Assembly: GCF_002614725.1 (NCBI RefSeq) | Contig: NZ_MRZN01000013.1 | Coordinates: 1-64,000, forward strand | DNA: 64,000 bases | Origin: Staphylococcus edaphicus | GTDB lineage: Bacteria > Bacillota > Bacilli > Staphylococcales > Staphylococcaceae | Direction: 5' to 3' | Shown: piece after piece, positions 1 to 8,539 of the stretch | How positions within the stretch are numbered: the first letter of the stretch is position 1 | How the letters are laid out: each line of letters begins with the position of its first letter | Translations under genes and position numbers: made by a program | The notes under the pieces: generated by a model | Database searches by the model: none | Told to the model about the DNA's origin: nothing | The model's input: only the letters and a program-made list of their open reading frames with translations

Positions 1-10
1 AAGAAAAATA

Positions 11-27
11 GTAGCTCAACGAGCTAC
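11..27 (-). terminator. Short hairpin with minus-strand T-run
   Basis: A 7-bp stem (GTAGCTC/GAGCTAC) with a 3-nt loop. On the minus strand it is followed by TATTTTTCTT, so it fits a second rho-independent terminator behind the minus-strand tautomerase gene. Confidence 0.5.
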
Positions 28-48
28 AAAATTATATAAAAATAAAGA

Positions 49-89
49 AAACGTCAATTTCTATATAATTTCAATAGAAATTGACGTTT
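49..89. terminator. Bidirectional terminator
   Basis: Perfect 16-bp arms (49-64 and 74-89) around a 9-nt loop, with A-rich sequence on the left and T-rich sequence on the right, so it can stop transcription both ways. It lies downstream of the minus-strand tautomerase gene. Confidence 0.75.
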
Positions 90-190
90 ATTCTTTAATC
101 AGAAATGTTTATGTCCCGGACTCTTTTTAATTTATATAGAACATGTGAATTTGATAGGATGAATTAAAGTCTGAAATGATATCTCATTTG

Positions 191-379
191 TTACGATTGA
201 TCAGATTTTCTCACGCCAGCTACACCATAGTGAGATGGTTTCATTTCTTCTATTACGACTTGTATCGCTTCTTTATTAGCGCCCGTTGTTTTTTCTACGG
301 CGTTTGTAACCTCAGTTACTAAATTTTTAAGTTGTTCATCTGAGCGTCCCTCTAGTAATTTTACATTTACAATTGGCAT
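191..379 (-). CDS. 4-oxalocrotonate tautomerase family protein
   Basis: A 62-aa protein beginning MPIVNVKLLEGR. Pro2 becomes the N-terminal catalytic proline after Met removal, which is the hallmark of the 4-OT/tautomerase superfamily; length is typical for the short subunits that assemble as hexamers. The start is supported by AAGGAGG seven bases upstream. Family members convert dienols or enols to ketones, but the physiological substrate in staphylococci is not known and no aromatic-degradation genes lie nearby. It is divergent from the Y-family polymerase gene and followed by two hairpins. Identification is firm at family level only. Confidence 0.85.
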   Translation of the reverse strand: MPIVNVKLLEGRSDEQLKNLVTEVTNAVEKTTGANKEAIQVVIEEMKPSHYGVAGVRKSDQS

Positions 380-452
380 ATATAAATCCTCCTTAAGTCA
401 TTTGAATATATTATAGCATGAAAACAGTGAAAATTATTTATCTAAAATGACG

Positions 453-464
453 GAACGTTTGTTC
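453..464. promoter_or_regulatory. LexA (SOS) box 1
   Basis: GAACGTTTGTTC matches the Gram-positive LexA/DinR core GAAC-N4-GTTC exactly. It lies about 10 bp upstream of the -35 element of the polymerase promoter and 29 bp, centre to centre, from a second box. Confidence 0.8.
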
Positions 465-473
465 TTTTGGATA

Positions 474-502
474 TTGAAATAGAACTTTTGTTCGTATATA
501 AT
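474..502 (+). promoter_or_regulatory. Promoter with embedded LexA box 2
   Basis: TTGAAA (474-479), a 17-bp spacer and a perfect TATAAT (497-502). The spacer holds GAACTTTTGTTC (482-493), a second exact GAAC-N4-GTTC operator, placed where bound LexA would block RNA polymerase. A GGGAGG ribosome site follows at 515-520. Confidence 0.85.
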
Positions 503-529
503 GGAATTAATTAAGGGAGGGTATGTACT

Positions 530-1792
530 ATGTATGATTATAATCTGCTGGAAGAAAGAGATGTACTATGTATAGACCAAAAAAGTTTTTTTGCTAGTGT
601 TTCTTGCATACAAAAAGGACTGGATCCTATGAAAGAAAAATTAGCTGTTGTTGCTGATACTAAAAGACAGGGTTCAGTCGTTTTGGCGGCTACAGGGCCT
701 TTGAAAGCATTGGGTGTGAAAACTGGATCGAGATTATTTGAAATACCACATAGAAATGACATATATATTATTAATCCAAGTATGAGAAAGTATTTAGAAG
801 TTTCTGTAGCAATATCAAAAATTGCATTGCGTTATGTCCCGCCTGAAGATTTACATCAATATAGCATAGATGAATTTTTTATGGATGTGACTGATAGTTA
901 TCATAGATTTAGTAGTACGATTGACTCTTTTTGCCAAAAGTTGCAGTTTGAAATTAAGGAAGAAACAGGTATTAATTGTTCGATTGGTATAGGATCTAAT
1001 ATGTTATTGAGTAAAATTGCAATGGATATAGAAGCGAAACATACCCATAATTTAATTGCGGAATGGCGTTATCAAGACGTGCCTAAAAAGGTTTGGCCAA
1101 TTCAGCCACTCAGCAAATTTTGGGGAATCAGTAGAAGAACAGAAGCGAAATTGAATAAAAGAGGCATTTTTACCATTGGTGATTTGGCACATTATTCTCA
1201 CACGTATTTAAAACGAGATTTAGGTATCCTTGGTATCGATTTACATCTACATGCAAACGGTATTGATCAAAGTAAAGTAAGAGATAAATATAAAGTGATG
1301 AATCCATCTATTTGTAAGAGTCAAATACTGATGCGTGATTATCGTTATGAAGAATCGAAAGTAGTGATGCGAGAGTTAATTGAAGATGTTGCAAGTCGCG
1401 TCAGAGGAAGAAATCAATTGGCTAGAACCATTCACTTTTCATTTGGCTATAGTGATGAAGGTGGAATAAATAAGCAATATACACTAGAGGATCCAACTAA
1501 TTTAGAAGATAATATTTTTAAAGTTGTTGAATATTTTGCTGACAAATTATGTGACCACAATGCGTTGTTTCGGACGGTCAGTATTTCATTAACACAATTT
1601 ATAGATGAGAAAGATAGACAATTGAATTTATTCATTGACGAATACGAAAGAAAAAGAAATGAAAAGTTAGCTAAAACGATTGATGCATTGCATCAAAAAT
1701 TTGGCCGAGGTATTGTATCTAAAGCGGTTTCTTATACTGAAGCAGGGACAAAACACGGACGATTAGGACTTATGGCTGGTCATAAAATGTAA
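530..1792 (+). CDS. Y-family DNA polymerase (UmuC/UvrX type), SOS controlled
   Basis: A 420-aa translesion polymerase. The palm carries the metal-binding aspartate in DQKSFFASV (about residues 17-25) and the second acidic motif YSIDEFF (about 112-118). Ser replaces Asn/Tyr at the usual DxxSFYA steric-gate neighbourhood, with Phe-Phe next to it. A helix-hairpin-helix region (WGISRRTEAKLNKRGI) and a little-finger domain follow. It ends without an obvious beta-clamp peptide I can certify. GGGAGG lies nine bases before the ATG. Two LexA boxes in the promoter indicate damage induction; a LexA-controlled polymerase of this class is known in S. aureus. Likely role: mutagenic bypass synthesis. Confidence 0.88.
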   Translation: MYDYNLLEERDVLCIDQKSFFASVSCIQKGLDPMKEKLAVVADTKRQGSVVLAATGPLKALGVKTGSRLFEIPHRNDIYIINPSMRKYLEVSVAISKIALRYVPPEDLHQYSIDEFFMDVTDSYHRFSSTIDSFCQKLQFEIKEETGINCSIGIGSNMLLSKIAMDIEAKHTHNLIAEWRYQDVPKKVWPIQPLSKFWGISRRTEAKLNKRGIFTIGDLAHYSHTYLKRDLGILGIDLHLHANGIDQSKVRDKYKVMNPSICKSQILMRDYRYEESKVVMRELIEDVASRVRGRNQLARTIHFSFGYSDEGGINKQYTLEDPTNLEDNIFKVVEYFADKLCDHNALFRTVSISLTQFIDEKDRQLNLFIDEYERKRNEKLAKTIDALHQKFGRGIVSKAVSYTEAGTKHGRLGLMAGHKM

Positions 1793-1823
1793 GTAATGCA
1801 TAGATTAAGATATACAAGCATAA

Positions 1824-1985
1824 TTATATGATGAGAATAAATAATCGGAACCTCAAACTGAAGTGGTTGGCGATAATTTTTAAATTGCTTAACGCTTTGA
1901 CAATGAGAATGATAATAGCTATTGGTATTGACATAGTAAATAGAAGTGCTAGGATAGTGAGAATTATTAGAAGGACCGCTGTCAT
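1824..1985 (-). CDS. Candidate 53-aa hydrophobic membrane peptide
   Basis: The minus strand encodes 53 residues starting MTAVLLIILTILALLF and ending FRLFILII. It is almost wholly hydrophobic apart from a short basic segment in the middle (IVKALSNLK), so it looks like two membrane helices or one long helix with a basic tail. The ribosome site is weak (AAAGG about ten bases upstream). A second tiny hydrophobic reading frame lies upstream on the same strand (2064-2152). I recognise no family; small hydrophobic toxin-like peptides are one possibility. An overlapping plus-strand 60-codon frame lacks a good ribosome site and looks like its shadow. Confidence 0.35.
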   Translation of the reverse strand: MTAVLLIILTILALLFTMSIPIAIIILIVKALSNLKIIANHFSLRFRLFILII

Positions 1986-2063
1986 GTGGAAAACGCCTTT
2001 ATCAAGTTAATATCTAAAATAAAATATTGTGAGTTAAGCATTTAAACAGGCTTTACAGGAATG

Positions 2064-2152
2064 TCATTTCTTGTGACGTGAAATATATTCAATTAATCCT
2101 ATAACAATAATAATGGGGAAAAAAGGAAAAGTAGATAAACGACTAAACTCAT
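2064..2152 (-). pseudogene. Candidate tiny membrane peptide, possibly frameshifted (Fst-like?)
   Basis: On the minus strand AGGAGGAGG (2159-2167) sits at ideal distance from ATG at 2152. That frame gives only 17 residues (MSLVVYLLFLFSPLLLLL, stop at 2099). One extra base in the homopolymer run near 2117 would join it to a second frame, PIIIVIGLIEYISRHKK, ending at 2064. The joined 29-residue peptide would resemble the Fst/type I toxin layout: short, one membrane helix, an inner proline, and a charged C-terminus after ISR. The sequence as given does not encode the joined form. This is inference from layout only. Confidence 0.3.
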
Positions 2153-2167
2153 AATAAGCCTCCTCCT

Positions 2168-2690
2168 AGCAAATAGGTTATTAATATATTAAAACATTTC
2201 AAATCATATAAATTAAAGAAAATGACGATATTGTCACATAAACTTAAAGCAGACTAGCTAAAACAACAGCAAGTAATTTAAATAGAAACTATTAGAAAAT
2301 CTAATAGTTATAATAAGCGTTATATGTCGAAAAAGTAAATAATTGAAAGTAAAATGACAAGCTCTAGAAGAAAAAAAGATGTAATAAATCGTGAAGCAAA
2401 GACTAAATGTAGTTATATTTATAGTATATCTAATATTGCTTCATGGAAATTTAAATGATTCTATAAATACTTACGGCTAATATTAGATAACACACATTAA
2501 AATGTAAAATTCAGCAAAACGTATATAGCTTTATTTTTGGGTTTTGATATACTTAATATATTATTTGAAGTATGGGAGTAATGTATTTTTTAATCATAGT
2601 AACTGGTGTAGGTATTTAATTTCTTATTTAAATCATTCTTAATATCAGTAACTTATAATTATTAATTGTTATTAAAATAAGATCGAATAT
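2168..2690. other. AT-rich intergenic stretch
   Basis: About 520 bp without a convincing gene on either strand. It presumably holds promoters for the zinc-ribbon gene (plus) and the tiny peptides (minus), but I could not fix a clear -35/-10 pair. Confidence 0.5.
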
Positions 2691-2706
2691 AAAGGGGGAT
2701 GTATTT

Positions 2707-3666
2707 TTGAAATTCTGTAATAATTGTGGGAATAAATTACATGATGGACAAAAGTTTTGTGATAAATGTGGGAAGCGTGTTAACTACTCAAATATGGTTA
2801 GTACTAATCATAATTTTATTCCGCAACCACCTAAAAAAAATGGTGGTAAAATCATAATGATAATTATAACTATTTTAGTATTTTTATTGTTGGTTGCTGG
2901 TTTAATATTTGGAGCATATAAGTTATTTTTTGAAAATATGAATATTAGTTTTAATCAAAATAATAATTCCCAAAGCAATACATCATCAAATAGTAGCGGT
3001 TCAGGAGACGCACCTTCAATAGATATTTTGACAGAAAGTTTCAATACTAGTTTTATGAATCAAGATAATCGTCAGGGCTATGAAGGCGTTGAGATTGGGA
3101 TGAGTAAGGATGACGTAAAAAATCAGTTAGGATCAGCTGATGGAAACCTTTCCATAGTAGGAGTTACTGCTGAAAAGCATGGGAATATAGCTGTTCATTA
3201 TGATAATGATAAAGTAGATAGATACTTCGTAGTGCCGAATAGTGATATAACTATCCAACAATTTACAAGTCAGCATGGTGAACCTACAATGAAAGCGGCT
3301 GAAGGTGGCGTCGTGTATGATGATAATGCTAACAACTCATTTACCATAAAAGTTTATGCTGATGAAAATGCTAATGTTACAGGTGTCGAAAATGTAGATG
3401 CTATTGAAAGAAATGGTGGAAGTGCTTCAAATCATGAAGGACATAGTGGTAATAAAGAACCTGTAATAAGCTCATCTAGAGCAGAAGAAATAGGCAAAGA
3501 GTATTTAGATAAGCGTTATGATGATTACTGGTTCCATTCTGTCGATAAAGCAAATGGCATTTATCGTGTGAACTATGGTAAAGGTAATGCTAGTCATGCA
3601 CATGCTGCTATATATATTGATGAAGATACAGGGGATATCAGTGAAGTTGACCCTAATGCAGAATAA
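2707..3666 (+). CDS. Zinc-ribbon membrane-anchored protein with extracellular domains
   Basis: A 319-aa protein from a TTG start behind AAAGGGGG. The N-terminus is a zinc ribbon with two CxxC pairs (CNNCG near residue 4 and CDKCGKR near 18). One membrane helix follows (about residues 49-70), then a Ser/Asn/Gly-rich linker (about 79-100). The outer part holds a segment like small outer-membrane-assembly/lipoprotein modules (GVEIGMSKDDVKNQLGSADG) and a C-terminal segment that may be PepSY-like (EEIGKEYLDKRYDDYW...). The zinc ribbon would be cytoplasmic. Function unknown; this ribbon-TM-outer-domain layout is common in Firmicute envelope proteins. It appears to be monocistronic. Confidence 0.75.
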   Translation: MKFCNNCGNKLHDGQKFCDKCGKRVNYSNMVSTNHNFIPQPPKKNGGKIIMIIITILVFLLLVAGLIFGAYKLFFENMNISFNQNNNSQSNTSSNSSGSGDAPSIDILTESFNTSFMNQDNRQGYEGVEIGMSKDDVKNQLGSADGNLSIVGVTAEKHGNIAVHYDNDKVDRYFVVPNSDITIQQFTSQHGEPTMKAAEGGVVYDDNANNSFTIKVYADENANVTGVENVDAIERNGGSASNHEGHSGNKEPVISSSRAEEIGKEYLDKRYDDYWFHSVDKANGIYRVNYGKGNASHAHAAIYIDEDTGDISEVDPNAE

Positions 3667-3757
3667 ACAAATTATAAGTTATGCTTAGCATAGATAATAC
3701 GTATTTTTAAGAATTACGATATAATTAAAAAGCACATAAATGCTCTGATTTTGTTAC

Positions 3758-3843
3758 AAGAACGACTTGATAAAGTTGCGTATCAGTAAGATTAACGTGG
3801 GGATTGTTATTCTACGCAGCAACTTTTATCGTCGTTCTTTTTA
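3758..3843. ncRNA. Long imperfect hairpin (terminator or small RNA candidate)
   Basis: Arms 3758-3782 and 3813-3839 form about 24 base pairs interrupted by two small bulges, closing a loop of about 30 nt. On the plus strand it ends in CTTTTTATTTG, so it can terminate the upstream membrane-protein gene. The stem is far longer than needed for that. On the minus strand the loop presents AATCCCCAC, a C-rich loop like those that bind ribosome sites in staphylococcal small RNAs. Which strand is transcribed cannot be told from sequence. Confidence 0.45.
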
Positions 3844-4047
3844 TTTGTCTATAAAAGTTTGGTACATTGCGATAAAAGTCCTAATCTGACTGAATATTTT
3901 ATAGTATGTTCCAGAACTCATTTTAATTATTAAAGATTCAACTTTTGATACTGCATCTTCTAAATCTGCCTATTCATTTAGCATTTTATACAGAAAGAAC
4001 TATTGAAATTTTTTCAATACGCTTCAAGCCATTATATAAGTAACAAA

Positions 4048-4084
4048 AGACCCATCTAACGTATTAGTTCCGCTAGATGGGTCT
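4048..4084. terminator. Bidirectional terminator after tyrA
   Basis: Arms AGACCCATCTA and TAGATGGGTCT around a GC-poor loop. On the minus strand it is followed by TTTTGTTAC, so it ends tyrA transcription. Confidence 0.75.
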
Positions 4085-4150
4085 ATATTTCATACTTTAA
4101 CAGAAAGTTTTTTAAATACTAAATAGCGATAAAACATTCTAACTACAGTA

Positions 4151-5242
4151 TTAGTCGATATAAGTATCGAAATTACTGAGTGCATCAGCACCAGCTTTAC
4201 GATCCTCAGGATTTTTAAAACTAATACGCAAAGCACCATAGATATCTTCACGAACTTCTAATATTCTTAAGTTGCTTATAGAAATATTATGTAAACTTAG
4301 TATGTTTGTAACTTTGCTAATCATACCTGATTTATCCGGAATATCTACATATAGATCATACTCCACAGATAGTGCGCCTTGTTGTTTAAGGGGGAGTTCG
4401 TCTCGATAAATTTTAGCATCATTAAAAAAAGCGTGGAGATCTTCAGCGTTATTACGTTCAATCAACGATATAACATCTCCCATTTGGTCTTTCCATTCCT
4501 TTAAGATACCTAGTATAGTGTCTTTGTTTTCAACTGTAATATCACGCCACATAACTGGGTTACTGCTTGCAATTCTTGTGATATCTCTAAAACCACCCGC
4601 AGCTAATGTTTTTACTAAAGCAGAATCATCTACATGTTGGGCATTTAAATGGACCAAACTTGAAGCGATAATGTGCGGGACATGACTAACTATTCCGGTA
4701 ACAAAATCATGCTCTTCTGCAGTTGTTGAAATAAATTTAGCATCAGTCGTTTTTAATAAGTCTTGGATTTCTTCAAAAGCATGGTCATTAGCAGGTTCAT
4801 TATGTACGAGTATATAAAAAGCATTTTCAAACAAATGCTTTTTAGCATTTAATACACCAGATTTATGACTTCCTGCCATAGGATGGCCACCAATTAAATG
4901 AATATCATAATCTAAAAGGAAATGTTCATATTGTTGAATCGTCGACTTTGTACTTCCAGTATCCGAAATGATTACATGTTTTCTTAATTGATAGTTTGGC
5001 AAATCTTGTAGGTATCTAACTGTTTGCTGTACTGGAGTGGCATAAATAATAATATCGGCATTTTCAATACTTGTCTTATAGTCGGTTGATTGATAATCTA
5101 TAATACCAATAGACAAAGCTTTATCTAGTTGTGACGTATCCGCATCAAAGGCGGTTATTTCAATATCATCATGATAATATCTTAAATTACTCGCCAAGCT
5201 CCCGCCGATAAGACCTAAGCCAACGAAAAGGATTTGTTTCAT
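4151..5242 (-). CDS. tyrA: Prephenate dehydrogenase with C-terminal ACT domain
   Basis: A 363-aa NAD-dependent enzyme converting prephenate to 4-hydroxyphenylpyruvate in tyrosine synthesis. The N-terminal Rossmann motif is [22 protein letters not shown] and TGIVSHVPH are the conserved TyrA active-site segments, the latter carrying catalytic histidine. The last 70 residues (from about [17 protein letters not shown]) form an ACT domain for tyrosine feedback, as in Bacillus TyrA. The ATG follows GAGGTGG. It is a single gene on the minus strand, with a terminator downstream and a CodY-like box just upstream, while trp genes lie 3.7 kb away on the other strand. Confidence 0.93.
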   Translation of the reverse strand: MKQILFVGLGLIGGSLASNLRYYHDDIEITAFDADTSQLDKALSIGIIDYQSTDYKTSIENADIIIYATPVQQTVRYLQDLPNYQLRKHVIISDTGSTKSTIQQYEHFLLDYDIHLIGGHPMAGSHKSGVLNAKKHLFENAFYILVHNEPANDHAFEEIQDLLKTTDAKFISTTAEEHDFVTGIVSHVPHIIASSLVHLNAQHVDDSALVKTLAAGGFRDITRIASSNPVMWRDITVENKDTILGILKEWKDQMGDVISLIERNNAEDLHAFFNDAKIYRDELPLKQQGALSVEYDLYVDIPDKSGMISKVTNILSLHNISISNLRILEVREDIYGALRISFKNPEDRKAGADALSNFDTYID

Positions 5243-5263
5243 TTAGTAAACCACCTCTATCAA

Positions 5264-5278
5264 AATTTTCAGAATAGT
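5264..5278. promoter_or_regulatory. CodY-like box upstream of tyrA
   Basis: AATTTTCAGAATAGT matches the CodY consensus AATTTTCWGAAAATT at 13 of 15 positions, 22 bp upstream of the tyrA start codon. CodY control of amino-acid genes is established in staphylococci; that it acts here is inference. Confidence 0.5.
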
Positions 5279-5522
5279 AATATTGTATAGTAGGTGCTAC
5301 TAATACGCAATATGTGTTAGGTTTTTTACTTAATTTATAATGATAGTGACAACCTTCGCACACGTGTGGCTATTTTTATAATCATAGGTAACATTATGTT
5401 ATTTAGAGTGAAAAATAAGACAATGAAGCAAATAGAATTATGTTGAAGTAAGAGAAACAAAGTATCAAAATAAAATAAAACAAAAGAGTTAAGACACCTA
5501 GAAAATAAAAGGAGTAGATAGT

Positions 5523-6449
5523 ATGAAAATAAAGAACATCTTAATTGCGGGCCAACACGAACTTGATTTTCATCCATATTTGAAACAATTAGAGATGTAT
5601 CATTTACGCTTTAAATCAATCGATGCCATTTCGCAAAATGATATGGATTGGGCAGATGTTTACGTAGGATTCGCTCCGAATGAAAGTTTTGATCCTGCTA
5701 AATTCAACTGGGTGCACACGTTTAACGCAGGAGTGAATAATTATTTAGCTATTTCTGGTTGGAAAGATACATTGTTAACTAGAACAATTAGTGATTTCGG
5801 AGAAAAAATGAGTACCTATTGTTTAAGTTATATATTAGCTGATTTACAATATCACGCAAGATTCAAAGCGCAGCAAAAAGAGAAAGTTTGGGCAGTTAAA
5901 TCGCCAGGTTCGTTAAAAGAGCAGACTGTAACAATATTAGGTACAGGAGAAATTGGACAAAAGATTGCCGAAGTATTTTCAAGATTTGGAGCAACTGTAA
6001 ACGGTATTTCGAACAATGGTGAACATAAATCATATTTTAATTACATAACTAACATGGAAAACGCGACAACAACACTTGAACAATCGAATTACATTATTAG
6101 TACTTTACCGTTAACACTAGATACAGAGAAACTATTGAATCAATCATTTTTTAACCATTTAAATGATGTGTTTTTTATTAATGTTGGAAGAGGAAAGGTA
6201 GTAGATACGGAGAACCTGTTAAATGCTTTAAATGAAGGGAAATTAAGGTATGCTGTATTAGATGTCTTTGAGTCAGAGCCTTTAAAAGAGGACTCTGAAT
6301 TATGGGAAAGGGAAGATATTACGATTACGCCACATATTTCAGCATTAACAGATATAGATAATGCCGTATCTTGTTTTTATAATACATTGAAGAAAATAGA
6401 GAACAATGAATCACTAGAGAATCAAGTTGATTTCAGTAAAGGATATTAA
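5523..6449 (+). CDS. D-isomer-specific 2-hydroxyacid dehydrogenase family protein
   Basis: A 308-aa NAD(P)-dependent dehydrogenase. The nucleotide-binding motif GTGEIGQKIAEVF is near residue 140; catalytic Arg lies in INVGRGKVVD, Glu in DVFESEPLKEDSELW, and His in ITPHISALTD. The N-terminal catalytic half is more divergent than in lactate or phosphoglycerate dehydrogenases, resembling the glyoxylate/hydroxypyruvate reductase-like group. Substrate cannot be assigned. The start is supported by AAAGGAG. It lies alone between tyrA (divergent) and the M42 peptidase. Confidence 0.85.
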   Translation: MKIKNILIAGQHELDFHPYLKQLEMYHLRFKSIDAISQNDMDWADVYVGFAPNESFDPAKFNWVHTFNAGVNNYLAISGWKDTLLTRTISDFGEKMSTYCLSYILADLQYHARFKAQQKEKVWAVKSPGSLKEQTVTILGTGEIGQKIAEVFSRFGATVNGISNNGEHKSYFNYITNMENATTTLEQSNYIISTLPLTLDTEKLLNQSFFNHLNDVFFINVGRGKVVDTENLLNALNEGKLRYAVLDVFESEPLKEDSELWEREDITITPHISALTDIDNAVSCFYNTLKKIENNESLENQVDFSKGY

Positions 6450-6608
6450 ACTCAATTAAGTAATAACCAGGTTGTTTTATGAAATTGTTCAATATATTTA
6501 AGTCAATTTTTAATCTTGTGTGTTAATATGACAAGTATTTTCGTACAATTGTACCAATTTTCGAGGAGAAAAGTTAGAATAGGCATAAATAGACTAGGAG
6601 GGGATTGC

Positions 6609-7643
6609 ATGACGGAATCAATTTTCACCACAATAAAAGCATTAACTGAGATCAATAGTCCATCAGGACACGCAGAAAAAGCAATTGCTTACGTTAAAGA
6701 TGAAGTCGAACATTTAGGTTATACAACAACGTTGACGAATAAAGGCGCATTGTTGATAACTGTGAAAGGTGAGAACGATGAAGCACAAAAATGTATCACT
6801 GCACATGTTGATACGCTTGGTGCAATGGTAAAAGAAATTAAGGAAGATGGCAGATTAGCATTGGATTTAATTGGTGGCTTCAGTTATAACGCTATTGAAG
6901 GAGAATATTGTGAAATTGAAACTTCAGCAGGACAAACCTATACTGGAACCATCTGTTTACATGAGACAAGTGTACATGTGTATCGTAATAATGACGACAT
7001 ATCAAGAAACATTGAACACATGGAAGTGAGATTAGATGAAAAAGTAATGTCAAAAGAGGACACTGAAGGTTTAGGTATAAGTGTAGGAGATTTTATAAGT
7101 TTTGATCCAAGGACTCAAATCACATCTTCTGGATTTATCAAGTCACGTCATTTAGATGATAAAGCAAGTGTTGCAATGATTATTGAGTTTTTAAAAGTAA
7201 TTAAAAATGAAAATTTAATTTTGCCTCATACTATACAATTTTATATCTCAAATAATGAAGAAATTGGTTATGGTGCGAATGCTTCAATTTCGCCAAAAAT
7301 TGTTGATTTTATCGCTTTCGATATGGGAGCATTAGGTGATGGTCAAGCGTCCGATGAATATACAGTATCTATTTGTGCGAAGGATGCTTCAGGACCTTAT
7401 CATAAAGTATTACGTGAACAGCTAGTTCATTTATGCCAGCTTAATAAAATACCCTATAAAGTAGATATTTATCCATATTATAGCTCAGATGCATCTGCAG
7501 CGTTAAAAGCAGGTGCTGATATCAGACATGGTTTATTTGGCGCAGGCATAGAATCTTCACATGCACTCGAACGTACACATATAGATTCTATCAAAGCAAC
7601 ACAGGCTTTGTTACAAGCATATTGTTTAGCACCCATACAATAA
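6609..7643 (+). CDS. M42 family metallopeptidase (glutamyl aminopeptidase/endoglucanase-like)
   Basis: A 344-aa cytosolic aminopeptidase of the M42 family (YsdC/FrvX type). Metal ligands are visible in AHVDTLG, HLDDKAS, NNEEIGYG (catalytic Glu followed by a metal Glu), DMGALGDG and SSHALER. The ATG at 6609 was chosen because AGGAGGGG lies immediately upstream; the frame stays open to 6516 but the extra 31 residues are not family-like. M42 enzymes assemble as dodecamers that trim peptides from the N-terminus. Exact specificity is not evident. Confidence 0.88.
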   Translation: MTESIFTTIKALTEINSPSGHAEKAIAYVKDEVEHLGYTTTLTNKGALLITVKGENDEAQKCITAHVDTLGAMVKEIKEDGRLALDLIGGFSYNAIEGEYCEIETSAGQTYTGTICLHETSVHVYRNNDDISRNIEHMEVRLDEKVMSKEDTEGLGISVGDFISFDPRTQITSSGFIKSRHLDDKASVAMIIEFLKVIKNENLILPHTIQFYISNNEEIGYGANASISPKIVDFIAFDMGALGDGQASDEYTVSICAKDASGPYHKVLREQLVHLCQLNKIPYKVDIYPYYSSDASAALKAGADIRHGLFGAGIESSHALERTHIDSIKATQALLQAYCLAPIQ

Positions 7644-7838
7644 TTTAGATTTCATAAGAAAAAATTCGAAAAATCTGAATAAATTGTTTTAATATGATGC
7701 TAAATGTTTTGGAGTATCTGTGGAAAATATCGTTTATGACTGATGCTCTCCATAAGGATAAATTGCAATTATTATTTGCAAATATGAATTCAATTTCATT
7801 AATAATTAAAGATAATGTAATGAGAAGCTTGGTTTGAT

Positions 7839-8099
7839 ATGAGCATTCTAACAGCATTATTACGAGTAATCATATATGCAGTTTTATTGGCAATTCAATA
7901 TTTTTTATCCAAAACAGGAAATAAAATATTAGAAGCAGTTGTATCTATCTTTTTTATAATTACGCTTACTCATTTATTTCTAACGGAAAAATTAGGATTA
8001 AATATATTGGGCACTATAATACTCGGGGTTATAAGACTGCTATTTCTCTTAGGTCAATGGCATAGTGCGCAAAAAAAGCAAGATAAAATCGGAAAATAA
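7839..8099 (+). CDS. Small membrane protein (YrdB/DUF2568-like)
   Basis: An 86-aa protein with three predicted membrane helices (about residues 5-24, 32-50 and 56-74) and a basic tail KKQDKIGK. The helix pattern and IGTIILGVIRLLFLLGQWH-like end recall the YrdB/DUF2568 family, which has no known function. The ribosome site is poor (AAGCTTGG), lowering confidence. A similar small membrane gene follows. Confidence 0.55.
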   Translation: MSILTALLRVIIYAVLLAIQYFLSKTGNKILEAVVSIFFIITLTHLFLTEKLGLNILGTIILGVIRLLFLLGQWHSAQKKQDKIGK

Positions 8100-8195
8100 T
8101 TCTAAATACATTGAAAAAAAGATTCGATTTAATTGAATATGTAAAAATGTATGTGACTAAAAAATTTATAAATAAAATTTGGGAGATCATAATAT

Positions 8196-8408
8196 ATGAA
8201 AAAACCAAGCTTAAGAACGATTCTACTAACTATATTTTGGATTTTAATATTGTTATATGCTGGATATGTTACATTTGGAGAGCATAAGTTTGCTTATCAT
8301 CCAATTGTATTTTTATTTTTGTTTGCAATAGGAGCTAATCTGATTAGGAAAGTCGCACCAAAAGATACTTATGAAAAATATCAAAATAATACAGATAAAT
8401 TGCAATAG
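8196..8408 (+). CDS. Small membrane protein, 70 aa
   Basis: A 70-aa protein with two membrane helices (about residues 8-27 and 34-51) and a charged C-terminal tail (KDTYEKYQNNTDK). GGGAG precedes the ATG at ordinary distance. I do not recognise a family. It lies 97 bp after another small membrane gene and directly upstream of the trp leader, but a separate promoter drives trp. Confidence 0.6.
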   Translation: MKKPSLRTILLTIFWILILLYAGYVTFGEHKFAYHPIVFLFLFAIGANLIRKVAPKDTYEKYQNNTDKLQ

Positions 8409-8464
8409 ACGTTTTGATTTTAGGTACTAAATAAACGAAATTAGATAAATGTGCGGGTTAAGTG

Positions 8465-8493
8465 TTGACAAATTGAATTTATCCTAGTACGAT
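8465..8493 (+). promoter_or_regulatory. trp operon promoter
   Basis: TTGACA (8465-8470), a 17-bp spacer and TACGAT (8488-8493). It precedes two T-box leaders and the trp genes. Confidence 0.8.
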
Positions 8494-8539
8494 TCTAGTT
8501 AATTACTTATTGCAACAGAAAATACATTCGTTGCCATTT

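Noticed and set aside
1828..2010. Plus-strand 60-codon frame with many Ile/Arg residues
   Set aside because: No ribosome site, unusual composition, and it mirrors the more credible hydrophobic minus-strand frame.
7645..7857. Minus-strand 70-codon frame after the M42 gene
   Set aside because: No ribosome site and no conserved pattern; it overlaps an intergenic region and the start of a plus-strand gene.
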